Positions 22,452-34,139 of a stretch of DNA of 64,000 nucleotides are shown one piece after another. Within the stretch, counting starts at the first letter, position 1. Each line of letters begins with the position of its first letter. Position numbers and translations under genes: made by a program. This DNA comes from Elymus sibiricus (Eukaryota; Streptophyta; Magnoliopsida; Poales; Poaceae): NCBI GenBank assembly GCA_039707655.1, contig CM077668.1:401787630-401851629 (forward strand). Reading direction: 5' to 3'. The notes under the pieces are model-generated. The model was not told the origin of the DNA and ran no database searches. It was given only the letters and a program-made list of their open reading frames with translations.

Positions 22452-23848
22452 TTCTTCCCCTTGATCGTTAGGCTCAATAACTTTTGTCCATTCTCATGAT
22501 TGCGTTCATTCATATTCATCTCGCTGAAATTCACACATATAGGATAATCGGAAAGATTTAACATATAAAGTTTGCCTCGTCGGACGGCGAGACCAACATC
22601 CTTATTATAATACTTTAAAAAACACTGTTTCTCCCCGAAGGTACAATGAAAACCAAAATCATATAAACATGAAACTGAAATCAAATTCCTACTCAAAGTA
22701 GGCACATAAAGAACATCCTTGAGCTGAAGTAGGAAACCAGTATGCAACTTCAAGGTGAGGGAGCCCACGGCTTCAACTTCAGCATCCTTCCCATTCGTGA
22801 CATTAAGTCTCCTTGTACCCCTTCTTAGGGTGTGGCTTATATGGAATCCCTGCAAAGAATACGCGACATGAACAGTCGCACCTGAGTCAATCCACCATGT
22901 AGATTTAGAAAAATCAACATATAGAGATTCATCTACAAGAGTGATCTCATCCTTACCATTTTTATTCAGCCACTTAAGAAAACCTGGACAGTCCGCCTTG
23001 ATATGATTTGGCTGTTTGCAAAAATTACAAAGTCTTTCTCCAGCGGCATTTGTAAGACTAACTGGAGCAGCCGCTAAAGGAGCGGGACGTGAACAACTTG
23101 CCTCGTTGCATTGCTTAGGCTATGGAGGATTCTTTTTGGGAAACTGTCTTTTGTTGGGCACATTATTGCTATGAGCATTGTTCTCATGCTTCCTCTTTGC
23201 AGAGTTAACATGGAAAGCTTGATCTTTCTGTTCATTCCTCATTCTCTCTTCCTCCTGAACGCAATGTGCAATGAGTTCAGGTAGTGTCCATTTAGTTTCA
23301 AGAGAATTATAGTTTATTTTGAATGGATTGAACTATGAAGGCAGTGACCTAAAAACTAGGAGCACAAGAAGCTCTTTGTTCAAGTCACACTTTATGGTTT
23401 TAAGCTTTGCCGTGGCATTGCTCATACTTAAAATGTGCTCCCTAACACTTCCTTGCCCGTCATATTTTGCAAGCAGCTTGTGCAAAAGCTCATCTGCGTA
23501 CACTTTCTCTGAGCCCTTAAATTGTTCTTCCACCGATTTCAAATATTCGGCGGCATTTTCTTTAGCAGGAATAGCCCCTTTAATCTCAGTCGAGATGGAG
23601 AAGTTCATAATTAGGAGCGCCATTCTGTTTGACCTCTCCCACTTCTCAACTTTAGCATCATAGGCTTTCTTAAGCTCAGCATACCCAGTGGCACCCTTTT
23701 CAGGTTCCACTGGTTTACTTTCCCTCAGCGCGAGGTCAACCTCATGCCATCCCAAGTGCAATAGCAACGAGTCCTTCCATGTTTGGAAGTTGTTTCCCAT
23801 GAGTGGCTTGATGTTCTCGAAACCACGAGGACCGGGAGCTGTCATCAT
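22400..23848 (-). pseudogene. Copia gag-protease, truncated and interrupted
   Basis: The Gag region runs from an ATG at 23848 (retrotransposon gag/UBN2-like, with W-K-D-S-L-L-L-H-L). A zinc knuckle of form C-x2-C-x4-H-x4-C lies near 23035-22990, then the aspartic protease box W-I-D-S-G-A-T (near 22890), then L-K-D-V-L-Y-V-P and N-L-I-S-V, the part before integrase. It ends at 22400 inside the LTR. In-frame stops near 23332 and 23120 interrupt it. The product would have packaged RNA when intact. It depends on other elements for polymerase functions. Confidence 0.8.
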
Positions 23849-25338
23849 TTCAAAATATCATAAGTAAAGGAAAAGAACATCATAATTGAATTAAATTGCA
23901 CAAAAATTAACCTACGTTGGTTTGATCAATTTTCATGCAAAAATTAACTCCAAATTATATCACCGTTGGGTAGAAAATAATAAGGAATTAATGGAGTGAT
24001 TCAAAATTGTAAAACAATGTTGGTCTGTATTAAAAAAATGATCGCATTAATATGCCATAAAATGACACAAGCATTAATTTCATAAGAGTTTTCTAAATAA
24101 AATTTCTCGTTGGCTCCATTTGATTCAGAACACTAAAACATAATTTACAACATCATTTTTCTAGCATTTTCTATTTATAACAGTGCAAAAAAAACATTTT
24201 GAGAATAATCGTAATACGGAAATACACTGAATAAATAGAAACGCACAGAAACTTAATTTTGCGTCCATCAACCCACGGCAGCCTGTTAGATTTGCAGCCC
24301 AGCAGACAAAACATAAATTAAAAAAAACATTTTCTACGGGCTAAAGCAACCTGGGCCGAAGCCCAGCCGCTAAATCGGCCCGTTAGGTGGCCGAAGGCCC
24401 GTCCCAGCCGCGCGTCGGTCGCGTCCGTTGGATCGAGCCGACGGCTCGGATCGGTCGCAGCGGAGCAAAACACACCGATGGGTCAAACCCTAGCCTCAAT
24501 TCCCCATTTCGTCCCGATTTTCTCGGACCGGCGACGCAGAGGCGGCGACCGCGCGGCGGCGAGTGGCGCCCCGGCCATGGCGGCGCAGTGGTTGCGCTCG
24601 ACGGAGCAGTGTGCCGCAGACTGAGTCCGGCGCGCTCCTCCGGCGAGCGTGGCTACTGGCTCGCGAGCATGGCTCGTTAGGCGGCGCCATTGTGGAGCCA
24701 TTTTGCCGGCGGCTGCCGACGTAATCCTTTGAAGGCGACGGCGGCATGCAAGGCGCAGAGCCCAGGCAACGCGGACGTCCATGAGCGCATCAACGGCAGC
24801 CGCTTCCTTCCGCGCGCCATCCCGAAGGGCGGCGGCGTTCCGACCATGGCATGCACACACGGCGGCGGCCGTGCGGACCCCGAAGGCCGGCGTCATCTAG
24901 GTGAGCCCCAAGCCCTCTTCTTTTCTTAAAAATTTCATACATTTGGGCTCTGTTTGGGATTTCAAATTGGGGAAAAATTCTAGGGTTAGTGTTCTGCTTG
25001 TTTGGGGAAAATTCGAGTGATTCATTTGATCCCCACCTTCTATTTGCTTAACAGGAAACAAACCAGTGCTAATTTAAACAAAACTTGATGCGGAAGCGTG
25101 GGATAGCTAGACCAACCGAACAGGTTGATCACGTTAATTTATTCTCTGATTAGCATTATCCTGTAGCAAAATAGACTTTAAATGAAAAAAATAAACCCTA
25201 ACCTAGCATCATCAACTTGAACAGTGGGTAATCAATCTTAATCATGAACCATAATGTTAACCCTTAATCATCAGTACATAATCATGATCATCAAACTTAA
25301 ACAGATCATCTTAGGGATCTAATCTAGGCTTAACCTTG

Positions 25339-25349
25339 CTCTGATACCA
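25339..25349 (-). other. Primer-binding site (initiator tRNA-Met)
   Basis: Minus-strand tggtatcagag one base inside the 5' LTR, the usual priming site of plant Copia elements. It fixes the element's orientation as minus. Confidence 0.85.
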
Positions 25350-25350
25350 T

Positions 25351-25893
25351 TGTTAGATCTAATCCAGTAGGGTCAACATGATTGGATTGCAAGCCTAGTC
25401 ATTAGATCACCTAATTACATACGAACAGTGATAGATTAGGATCTTACCACCAATGGAAGCAGCCATTGGTGTAGGCGATGCGAAGTCCCGTGCCTGCTCG
25501 ACGCAGGCTTGATACAGGCTCGGTGTAGATGCTCACTGCAGGTAGCGGCGTCCCTCCGGGCGCCAACGGCACTGCCCCGACACCGGGGCAGAGGTAGGAG
25601 AAGGCCTTCCCGTCGCAGAGCACTCCCCCAGATCGGATTAGGGTTTAGGGATGTACGAGGGCAGAGTAGACGCACGTGAACGAGGTCAGATCGTACGTGG
25701 CCAGCTGCCCTCCTCTTTATATGTGGCACTGGCAATCAAGGGACCTAAACCACGTTGGTTTGGGTCGCCCCCATCAGGACGCGTTAGTTGGGGTCGAGGG
25801 GGTACGAACATTGGTTCGTGACCTCCTCCCCTTAACGTAACTTAATTCTTTTTTATCGTTTTGACCCATTGGGGCTTTAGATCAATACCAACA
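25351..25893 (-). repeat. Copia LTR (5' LTR on the minus strand)
   Basis: A 543-bp partner of 21955-22451. It contains an additional segment (about 25513-25560) not found in the other LTR, plus scattered substitutions. Confidence 0.9.
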
Positions 25894-26810
25894 GACTCTG
25901 GTTCCCAGGGAAGCTAGGCTCTCGAGAGTCGAGACAAGGGAGAGTCCTCAGCCGTATCCATTGAAATGCGCACTTCTCCACAACAAGCTCTCTGATCTCT
26001 GAACTGGGGGCGTCCACCACCACCGGCAAGGTTGTGCCCAAGTCGGTGCTCCTGCAGCTGCAGGAGATGAGGTGCAGGGTCTGCAGCTTCGGGCACGAGG
26101 TGAAGACAGCCTCGTAGGCGGCCGGGGGCGTCGATTCAGGGATGTCTCGCAGGACGAGCATGGTAAGCGCACTGTACTCGTGCAGCGGCGGGAGCAGATA
26201 GCCTCCAAGCTTGAGGCTTCGCAGGCATGCGGCGTGGGGCTCCTTGCACATGCCACCGCTGGGAAAGGCGTGGACGACGTCTGTTTCACAGTAGAGTGGC
26301 TTGGCGATGACCTCGAGGTCGTGGACGCCCCAAGCATCGATGGCCTCCGCGATGAGCCGGTTCATGGAGCAGCCGTTGCCGGTGGTGTAGAACTCAAGAC
26401 TCAGCCTCTTGAGGAACCCCCGGCGAGAGCGAGGTCCTTGCAAGAGGCTCTCGACGGAGGTGTTCAAGGCGCGCATGGCGCGGCGCTCGTACCTCTTGAT
26501 GTTCAGCAGGAGCTCCAGTCTGACGGCGTGGCGTCTGTACTGTAGATAAGCTGCTGCTTTGGTGTAGATGTCGCGGTGCAGGAGGACCCATCGGTGGTAG
26601 CGCGGCGGGAGTATGTCGCTCACCTTCAGGTTCAAGGCCGGCAGCTCGCGCGGGAGGTGCGCCCAGCGCCTGGAGATCGAGCGGGCGCCGAGCGCCGTGC
26701 GGGTGTCGAGGCGGCGGAGGACCAGGAGGAGAGGTCGCTCATCCGGTCGGCACGTCGCCGGCGCAGGAATCGACTCGCCCCGCTCGCGCGACTGGCCCTG
26801 GCCATGAGAG

Positions 26811-27205
26811 AGCTACCTCCAGCTGTGCGACGAATCGAGTAGCGAGCAGTGGCCGGGTCGCGCTTAAAAAGAGCCTTCGGCATCGACATCGAGACCTGCT
26901 CGAATAGGGACTGACAAGTTTGTGACTTTTCTGTGCCGGAATCGCACCGCCGGCGAGATGGGGTTTGAGTGGGATTTGGGGGAAACGCACGCAGCGCCGC
27001 CGGCGACTGAGGGGAGAGACGAGGAATGGACAGTGAGGGAGCGCACTAGAATTACAGAAACGGCCTCCTAGTCCAAGTGGAAGGAAATAGCTTTAGGCCC
27101 AGCCTGGTCGCACAATGGGGTCGAATGGGCTCCAGCCTCCTTCGAGTCTTCCTTCCTTGGAAAGCACACAGATTTTTTTTTTATAATAAGTGTGCAGCTA
27201 CAAAC
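26811..27205. other. Upstream flank of the F-box relic
   Basis: GC-rich then mixed sequence that would hold the old promoter of the minus-strand F-box gene. No further gene or repeat boundary was recognised. Confidence 0.35.
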
Positions 27206-28090
27206 TAATTAAGGAGCGCTCATTCGGAGCCTCCCCAACGATCACTTGGGGTGGACTGAGAGCGTGCCACTTGGCGCGCTTTCAGCCGCCGCCACGTGTC
27301 GCGCTCTGGGCGCTCCCTCCGAATTTTGTTTTTTTTATTTTTTCCGCACGCGTTTTCGGCTTTTTAAACGGTTTTTTTCGGCTTTTTGGTTTTCCATCGG
27401 TCTTCCTTAGCTTTTGGACCAAAAAAAATTTCCGAAAAAAAAAATGCGCGAAAAAACGCGGTTATTTTTTTTTCCGCGAGAGGCACGGCCGAGCCTCTCG
27501 GAAACGGAAAAAAAACGCGTTTTCTGTTTTTTTCCTTCCGTGAGAGGCAAGGTTTTGCTTTCGCGAGAGGCACGGCCGTGCCTCTTGGAAACGAAAATAA
27601 AACGCGTTTTCTGTTTTTTTTTCCTTCCGCGAGAGGCACGGTTTTGCTTTCGCGAGAGGCACGGCCGTGCCTCTCGGAAAACGAAAAGAAAAACGCGTTT
27701 TCTGTTTCTTTTTCCTTCCGCGAGAGGCACGGTTTTGCTTCCGTTAGAGGCACGGTTTTACTTTCGCGAGAGGCACGGCCGTGCCTCCTTCAGAAAGGGA
27801 AAAAAAGTGCTTCCAGTTTGGTTTTTTCGTCAGGTTTTTTTCGTGAAAAATCGTTTTTCGTCAAAACCTATCAACATGGGATCTAGTTTTGAAGATCTCG
27901 ACGCGAGGAATCCAATGATGAAAACGGTTCGAGATTTGAACGCACGGTTTAAGAGATAAAACGTTTTGAATAAACGGATCTAGAAAAAAGAGAAAACTCC
28001 CAGGTTGCGACAAGTGGCGCGCATGCAGTGCGCCACATGTCGCAACTCGGGGAGGTGGGAGTGATCTTTGGAAGGAGTACTCCTTAATTA
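27206..28090. mobile_element. Fold-back element with GC-rich palindromic tandem repeats
   Basis: The two ends are inverted: taattaaggagcgctc at the left and, complemented from the right, taattaaggagtactcc. Further in, both sides carry similar sequence around gccacttggcgcgc / gccacttgtcgc. The core (about 27474-27790) is a tandem array of about 89-bp spacing, with units at 27474, 27563, 27652 and a longer step to about 27764. Each holds the near-palindrome gagaggcacggccgtgcctc and an aacgcgttttctgtttttt tract. Frames across it are artefacts of the repeat. No target duplication was visible, so superfamily is unassigned. Confidence 0.6.
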
Positions 28091-28985
28091 GTGATTTCGC
28101 CATTATTGTAGACGAATTACAACTCTAAAAAAATACTTCTAACAAATTCACAAAGATACAAACCAAGAATACAGCCGAGCGGCCATGGCGGGTGGCGGAT
28201 CGACGGCGGGCCGTCGGAATCGACACGGCGGCCGAGTCACAGGCGGTGGCCAAATTTGACGCGGCGGCAGAGCGGCGACGAACACGGGTGGCCGGAGAGG
28301 GGCGTCAGGGTTGGGATGTAGTGGGGGCGGGCGGCGGAGAGGCGGCGGATCAGAGGGGTTCCAGCTGCGGGCGGGAGAAAAACTGCTGCGCACGGGCGTT
28401 TTGCGGCAGCTGCCCGAGTGTTGCATATTTGCCGCATGAGAAGCCTCTTTTTTAGGCTGCCCAAGTCTTTTTTTTTACAAAAATTATAGGATTGGGCTGC
28501 TGTTGAAGGCTGTTTTTTGCCCCCTCGAGCCCTAGAAATATCCTGTGCACAAAAATAGGGCTGTTGTTGGAGATGCTCTCAACAAATAAGTTTTCCGTCT
28601 TCAAAGCTTGAATTACAATTGGAACCAGGGATCATTTGTTGTGTTTGTTCCAGCCTGCGGCAATACATAAACCTTACCAAAGTTTTATAATCACTGGCAA
28701 ATTTTGGAACTAAACCTGTCGGGAACTACTTACCAACAGACTTAAACCATTGATCCCGCAATAGCTACATGCCAATCAAACGGGGTTTATCTCTGGGCGA
28801 AACCAGAAATAAAGCATTGGTTCAAACTCTTCTTAGGATTAAGGCGTAAAGAACAAGACGAACGTGGTATTATCTCCATTAGGACGGTTATGAGGCTCTG
28901 CTCTTTTTTTTTTCTTTATTCAATAGCTATTCTTTGTTTCTTATATTCTGCTAATTGTTATCTTGAATGTCTTTCTCTTTTGAGT
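28091..28985. other. Spacer with GC-rich patch
   Basis: It includes a GC-rich patch (28180-28420) without recognised domains. The DNA from about 28570 on may be a heavily decayed upstream part of the LINE whose reverse transcriptase is readable from 28986. Confidence 0.35.
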
Positions 28986-29064
28986 TTTTCTCGCGGACCT
29001 GCCGTGTTGCAGAAATTTTTATCTTTGCACTAGTTCGTGCCATGCTAGGAAAGCACCCACATTG

Positions 29065-29073
29065 GTAATCAAG
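29065..29073. repeat. MULE target-site duplication, left
   Basis: gtaatcaag, identical to 36775-36783. A length of 9 bp is diagnostic for Mutator-like transposition. Confidence 0.95.
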
Positions 29074-29299
29074 GAGTAAATTGCATAAAACCACCACTTT
29101 GAGGGTTAGGTTTGCGAAAATCACTAGGATACAGTTTCTCTGCAGAAAACACCACATCTTGCGTAATTTTTTTGCAAAAACCACTGATCGGCGGAACGGG
29201 CCGTGTTAAGTGAGTTTATGACAGGTGGGGCCCGTTTTTCGCCTACGTGGCACTCCAGGCCGTCCAGACAGCCGTCACACGACGTTAGACGGCGCCGTT
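29074..29299 (+). repeat. MULE terminal inverted repeat, left
   Basis: 226 bp beginning gagtaaattgc and ending ggcgccgtt. It pairs with 36549-36774 with two mismatches seen by eye (near 29168 and near 29246). It probably carries the promoter for the transposase gene starting at 29406. Confidence 0.93.
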
Positions 29300-29405
29300 A
29301 GACGGCATCTCCATTTCCCCCTTCCCGCTCGCTCCCGCTCCCGCCGCCCCCATTCTTCCCCCTTCCCGCTCGCTCCCGCACCCGTCGCCCCCTCGCACTG
29401 CACAG

Positions 29406-32400
29406 ATGCGTAGTCCGGCGAAAGCAGGCGTTGCTGGCGGCGGCGCCCTGCCCGGCAGTGGCGCACGCGTCGTGGATCCGGAGCCAGGCGAGCTTTGCGG
29501 GAGCTCGAATCCGAACAAGGCGACGGAGGAAGAGGAGGAGGACCCGCAGTATTCGGTGGAATACCGGGCGGCGAGAGCATTCGCCGCGGCGGTGAAGGCC
29601 AATCCGACGGGAAGCCAGCACATCGGGTCATCCTACGGCGGCTTATAGTGAGATCCCCTCCCTTTGCTCTTCCCCTTCCCGTTCCCCATTCCATTGCGTT
29701 GCTAGGGTTAGGGTTCATATTGCTGTCAGATGGAGTAGTATTGTCAGATGCTGTGATTTGTTTGGCCTGTGCCCTAGGGTTGATATTGCTTAGATTAGTT
29801 TTGAAATTAGCTGATTTAGTTGATTTTAGGTGCTGTTTGTGTGTGATTTAGTTTATTTTATGTACAGTGTTAATTGGATGCAGTTAAACCTATGGTTAGG
29901 TACACTCTTAATTAGATGTTGTTCATCTGCTTTGTAATTCACCAAAGTAATCCATCCAGAATGTGTCAAATTAGGTTCTGTTCATCTGCTTTATAATTAA
30001 CAAAGCATTGTATTCAGTTTTAATTAAGCACTTATACTGCACTGCTATGTATTTTTTATTATTTGCAGTCTGGGTGATGAGGTTTGGGAATTGAGGATGC
30101 ATTTCCATGACAGAGACAATATTGAGAGATCTATGATGCTGTCAGACATAACCTTTTACAACCTAGTAGCACTGATAGAGACAGAAGGATATGGTTTTAG
30201 AGATTACATGTACTATGTCAGGGATCCTGGTCTAGGGATAGAAGGAATGGATGAAATAGATGATGATGACAAGCTTGAGGAAATTCTAGACAACATAGCA
30301 TTGCAGAATAAGAAGATATTGAATGTGACAGTTGTTAGGGCCAGTTCTCCCAAAGCTGCAAATATAAACACCAGTTCTAATGTTATTGAGCAACAGATCC
30401 CTCTAGAAGAAATTGGAGAGCCCAAACTGTATCAGATAGATGATGAAGGAGTGTTGTTCAATGCACCAAATGTACATGTAGCAGCAGTAAGTTCAGAAGC
30501 AGCAGAAGAGGAGCCAATGTCCATACAATTTGAAACACAGAACATCACAAACAATTTGAATGTGCAGCCTGCTTTAGGTTATGTACAAGTGGGAGAAGAT
30601 CATGTAAACAATTCAGAGGAGCAACTGGAAATAGAAAAAGTTATGGAGGAGACAAGGAGGAAGGAAATTGAAATGTTTAGGAAGAATAAGAAACAAAAAG
30701 AGAAGGACACTTCTCTGAAAAGAAAAGCTGCAGTGATGGACAATGAAGAGGACAGTGATGATGATGATTTGATAGAATATAGTGATATCCTTGCTAGGCT
30801 TGAGGAGATGAAAAGACAGAGGGATGATCCAGTACTTCATTTTGAAGGGGACACAGATGTTGAGGAAATGTATGAGACAGAGGAGGAGGAGGATGAACTA
30901 TATGAGCCAGAAGGTGAAGAAGAGGATGCAGAGGAGCAAGAGGAGGAGGAATTGGAGGAAGAGGAACAAGAGGAGGACCTAGGCCAAGTTGTAGACAAGA
31001 AGAAAAGGGCCAAGAGACCTAGGCCAAGTTGTAGACACAGAAAAGGCCCAACCAGCAGATCACATGGAAGTGTAGATGACTTGTTTGAGGAGGACTGGAT
31101 ACCATCATCTGATGAGGACAGGAAACCAATGGACTTGGGTGTGGAAGATGATGATGGTGCAGAAGCATTGGCATATGTTTTGCCCAATGGCAGGAAAAGC
31201 AGAGCTAAGAAGATGAAGAAGAGGATATGGTATGATGAGGACAGAGCTCACCCAGATGAGCAATTTGTGAAGCATCTTTGCTTCATTGATGTGTACCAGT
31301 TCAGAACTGCACTTCAAAGCATGCACATTTCACAGAACAGGAACTTTCAGTACCATAGAAATTGCAGTGACAGGGTTATAGCACAGTGCATAGATGAGAC
31401 ATGCCCTTTCTATATAGCAGCTTCTCAGATTGCAAATGAGAAGACATTTACCATCAGGAAGCAGTATTTGGTGCACACATGCCCTTCTGTGTCAGAGAAC
31501 ACTAAAGTGACTGCTAAATGGGTTGCAAAATTTTGTGAGGAAGCAATCAGAAATGACTCATGCACAACAATCACAACTATTATTAACACTGCAAAGAGCA
31601 AGTATGGAGTGGAAATATCTACCCACATGGCATACAGGGCTAAGAAGGCAGCAAAGAATGTTGTGTTAGGAGATCAGAAGGCCCAGTACACAAGGATTAG
31701 GGATTATTTGCAGGCTGTGCTAGATACTAATCCAGGTTCAAGGTGTATTGTCACAACAAAATATCTGAGGGAGCATCCAAGCAAAAACCCTAGGTTTCAT
31801 GGATTGTTCTACTGCCTAAATGGATGCAAAGAAGGGTTTCTCAGTGGCTGCAGACCATTCATAGGTAATTCCCTGGTAATGATATTTCTATAACTAATGT
31901 GTGGTTTCAACTACTGGCTGCTGACTTGTCATTTGTGCTTTCATTAACTTGTTATAGGTCTGGATGGATGCTTCATAAAGCTCACTACTGGTCAACAGAT
32001 CCTTGCTGCTACTGGAAGAGATGGGAACAATAATATATTTCCCATTGCTTTTGGAATTGTTGATAAGGAGGACACCGAATCCTGGACTTGGTTTCTGTAT
32101 CAGCTGAGGGTAGCACTAGGTGGCCAATCTGGGAAGTTTGGTTACTACACAATCATTTCTGATAGGCAGAAGGTAATGAAATCCACTTGTGCTAGTTATT
32201 TTCTTGTAATTACTTTCATTTAGTTTTCCACAAAGCACAATTACTTTCATTTAGTTCTTTCTGGTAGTTACTTGCATTTAGGTGTAGTTACTAAGTTATA
32301 GTTAATTTCACACAGGGCCTGCTTAAAGCCATAAACAGAGTCTTCCCCAATTGTCCACAAAGGTTTTGCCTCAGACATATTTACCAAAACTTTCAAAATG

Positions 32401-33766
32401 CTGGGTTTAGAGGGCCAGAATTAAAGAAATACATGGATGAAGCAAGTTACTCATACACTGAACATGGTTTTAATGTTGCAATGGATGAGTTAAAGAGAGA
32501 GTGTGAGGCAGCTTGGGCTTGGCTTAGTAAAATCCCAAAGCACACTTGGGCCAGACATGCCATGGACACCAATTGCAAAACAGATTTAGTAGTTAACAAT
32601 TTAAGTGAGGTTTTCAACAAGTGGGTTCTAGATATAAGGGCTAAGCCAATAAAGACCATGGTTGATGGAATTAGAACAAAGTTAATGGTGAAGTTCAATG
32701 CAAATAGAACCAAGACTCAGACTGTCAGATGGGAGATTTGTCCAACATATGCAGAGAAATTGGAGGAAGCAAAGAAGTGGTCTAGAAACTGCCAATCATT
32801 GATGGCTGGCCCCAATCTTTACCAAGTTACTAGTGGGGAGAGTACTTATGCTGTCAACCTAGAACATAGGACTTGTGGGTGTAAGAAGTGGGATATGACA
32901 GCACTTCCTTGCAATCATGTTGTTTCTGCCATACACAAGGCAAAGCTTCAGCCAGAGGACTTTGTTCATGAATTCTTCAAAAAACCAATGTACCTGGCAG
33001 CTTACAGTCCTATAATATATCCTGTCCCTGGCCCTGACATGTGGCCAAGGACAGATAGTTTGGACATTGAGCCTCCCATTTTCAAAGAACACAAGGGCAG
33101 AGCACAGACTAAGAGGAGAAAGGGCCAATTTGAGAAGCCAGCTCCCAAAGACACTTCAAGGATGGCCTCAATTACTTGCTCCAACTGCAAGAAGGTGGGC
33201 CATAGATACACCAATTGCAATGATGCTTTGAAGCCTGCACTGGCTATGAGAAAGAACAAGCATGAGGTAACTATAAGGCTAATAATAGGACTAAATTTCT
33301 TGGTACTTTGTTACTTAGTAATCTTAAATCACTTGTATTTTCATTGCAGCCAAGTAGCAGCTCTTACCCACTTGATGGTAGACCTACAACAGCACCTGCA
33401 AGGACTGCAGCCTCTGCTGCTGCCACTGCTGCTGGATCATCAAGGAGGCCAACAGCTGCTGCAAGGGCAAAATCTGTTGCCACTGCTGCCACTACTACTA
33501 CACCAGCAAGGAGGCCATCACCTGCTGCAAGGGCAACATCTGCTGCCACTACTACTACACCAGCAAGGAGGCCAACTAGATCTGCTGCTGCTAGTTCATC
33601 AGCTGCTCCCAAGGGTAAGGCACCAGCAACTAGATCTTCATCTGCTGCTGCAAAGGGACCAGGGTTAGCCTTCTTGCCTCCAAGAGCAAGTGATGGTTCC
33701 CAGAGAATCAGAAAGCCCAGCAACAGAATGAAGGGCTACTTGACTGCTTCTGGTGCAAAATGGTAA
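29406..33766 (+). CDS. MULE transposase (MURA-like), five exons
   Basis: The predicted exons 29406-29626, 30069-31864, 31958-32172, 32316-33266 and 33350-33766 total 3,600 nt (1,199 aa) and keep frame at every GT/AG junction. Order along the protein: short N-terminal segment; PB1-like segment from about residue 75; Glu/Asp-rich stretch at about 320-385; basic stretch; MuDR DNA-binding domain at about 470-560 (C-P-F-Y-I-A-A-S); DDE catalytic region with L-D-G-C at about 674, I-S-D-R-Q at about 740 and the family's C-x2-H (F-C-L-R-H) at about 766. A SWIM zinc finger follows at about 930 (C-G-C-K-K-W, C-N-H), then a CCHC knuckle at about 1033 (C-S-N-C-K-K-V-G-H), then an Ala/Thr/Arg-rich repetitive tail. 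It would bind the terminal repeats and cut and paste the element. The first exon is the least certain part; the main frame has an ATG at 30091. Confidence 0.9.
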
Positions 33767-33769
33767 CTA

Positions 33770-34135
33770 TGTTGTGTTCATGCTGTGTCAAACTATGGCA
33801 TTTTGGTTATGCTGTGTCAAACTATGGCATTTTGGTTGTGCTGTGTCAAACTATGTCAAACTATGTTGTGGTGGTACTGTGATGATCAAGTGTTGATCAA
33901 TTAATGTAGTGCTACTCCAGTTATGATCCTTTTAAGTTCTAGTACTACTTTGATGATCAAGTGTTGATGAATTAATGTAGTTGTGTGATGATCAAGTAAT
34001 GTTGTGGTACTCTTGTGATGATCAAGTAATGTTGTGGTACTCTTGTGATGATCAAGTAATGTTGTGGTGCTCTTGTGATGATCAAGTTAGATAGTGCTAC
34101 ATATTGTGATGATCAAGTAATGTTGTGCTACTCTT
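33770..34135. repeat. Short tandem repeats after the transposase stop
   Basis: Two simple families occur: gctgtgtcaaactatg in about three to four copies (33780-33865), then a 30-bp unit built on gatgatcaagtaatgttgtgg in about five variants (33985-34135). They lie in the 3' flank of the transposase gene. Confidence 0.75.
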
Positions 34136-34139
34136 GTGA

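Larger units (their letters stand above)
21955..25893 (-). mobile_element. Non-autonomous Ty1/Copia element
   Basis: A 3.94-kb element with two LTRs, a primer-binding site complementary to initiator tRNA-Met (minus-strand tggtatcagag at 25349-25339) and a polypurine tract (minus-strand caaggggaagaa at 22463-22452) next to the 3' LTR. Inside are only Gag, a CCHC knuckle, protease and a short pre-integrase part; integrase, reverse transcriptase and RNase H are absent. Between 5' LTR and gag lies a leader of about 1.5 kb, AT-rich then GC-rich, unusually long for a Copia element. No perfect 5-bp target duplication is visible (only gtc is shared at the two borders). LTRs have diverged, so it is not a recent insertion. 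Confidence 0.85.
21300..26810 (-). pseudogene. F-box / leucine-rich-repeat (RNI-like) pseudogene
   Basis: The 5' part (about 26760-25894) encodes an F-box (P-D-E, L-V-L-R-R-L-D-T, S-I-S-R-R-W-A-H-L-P) followed by leucine-rich-repeat-like text such as C-L-R-S-L-K-L-G-G-Y. The 3' part (21954-21300) encodes further leucine-rich-like segments (L-P-H-L-R-R-L-L-V-T-D, S-L-E-I-L-H-I-N-I-A) and a stop. Family members act as substrate receptors of SCF ubiquitin ligases. A Copia element (21955-25893) separates the halves. Further damage is a 7-bp tandem repeat (tcctgac read on the minus strand, near 21780) that shifts the frame between T-G-P-D and R-W-I-V-P. The F-box frame also does not connect to the nearest upstream ATG (about 26805), which suggests another frameshift. 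It is not expected to make a working protein. Confidence 0.75.

Noticed and set aside
27364..27959. Overlapping open frames of 107-181 codons on both strands
   Set aside because: They are translations of the palindromic tandem array and repeat the same R-G-T/A-R-P-C-L pieces; no domain and no bias to one frame.
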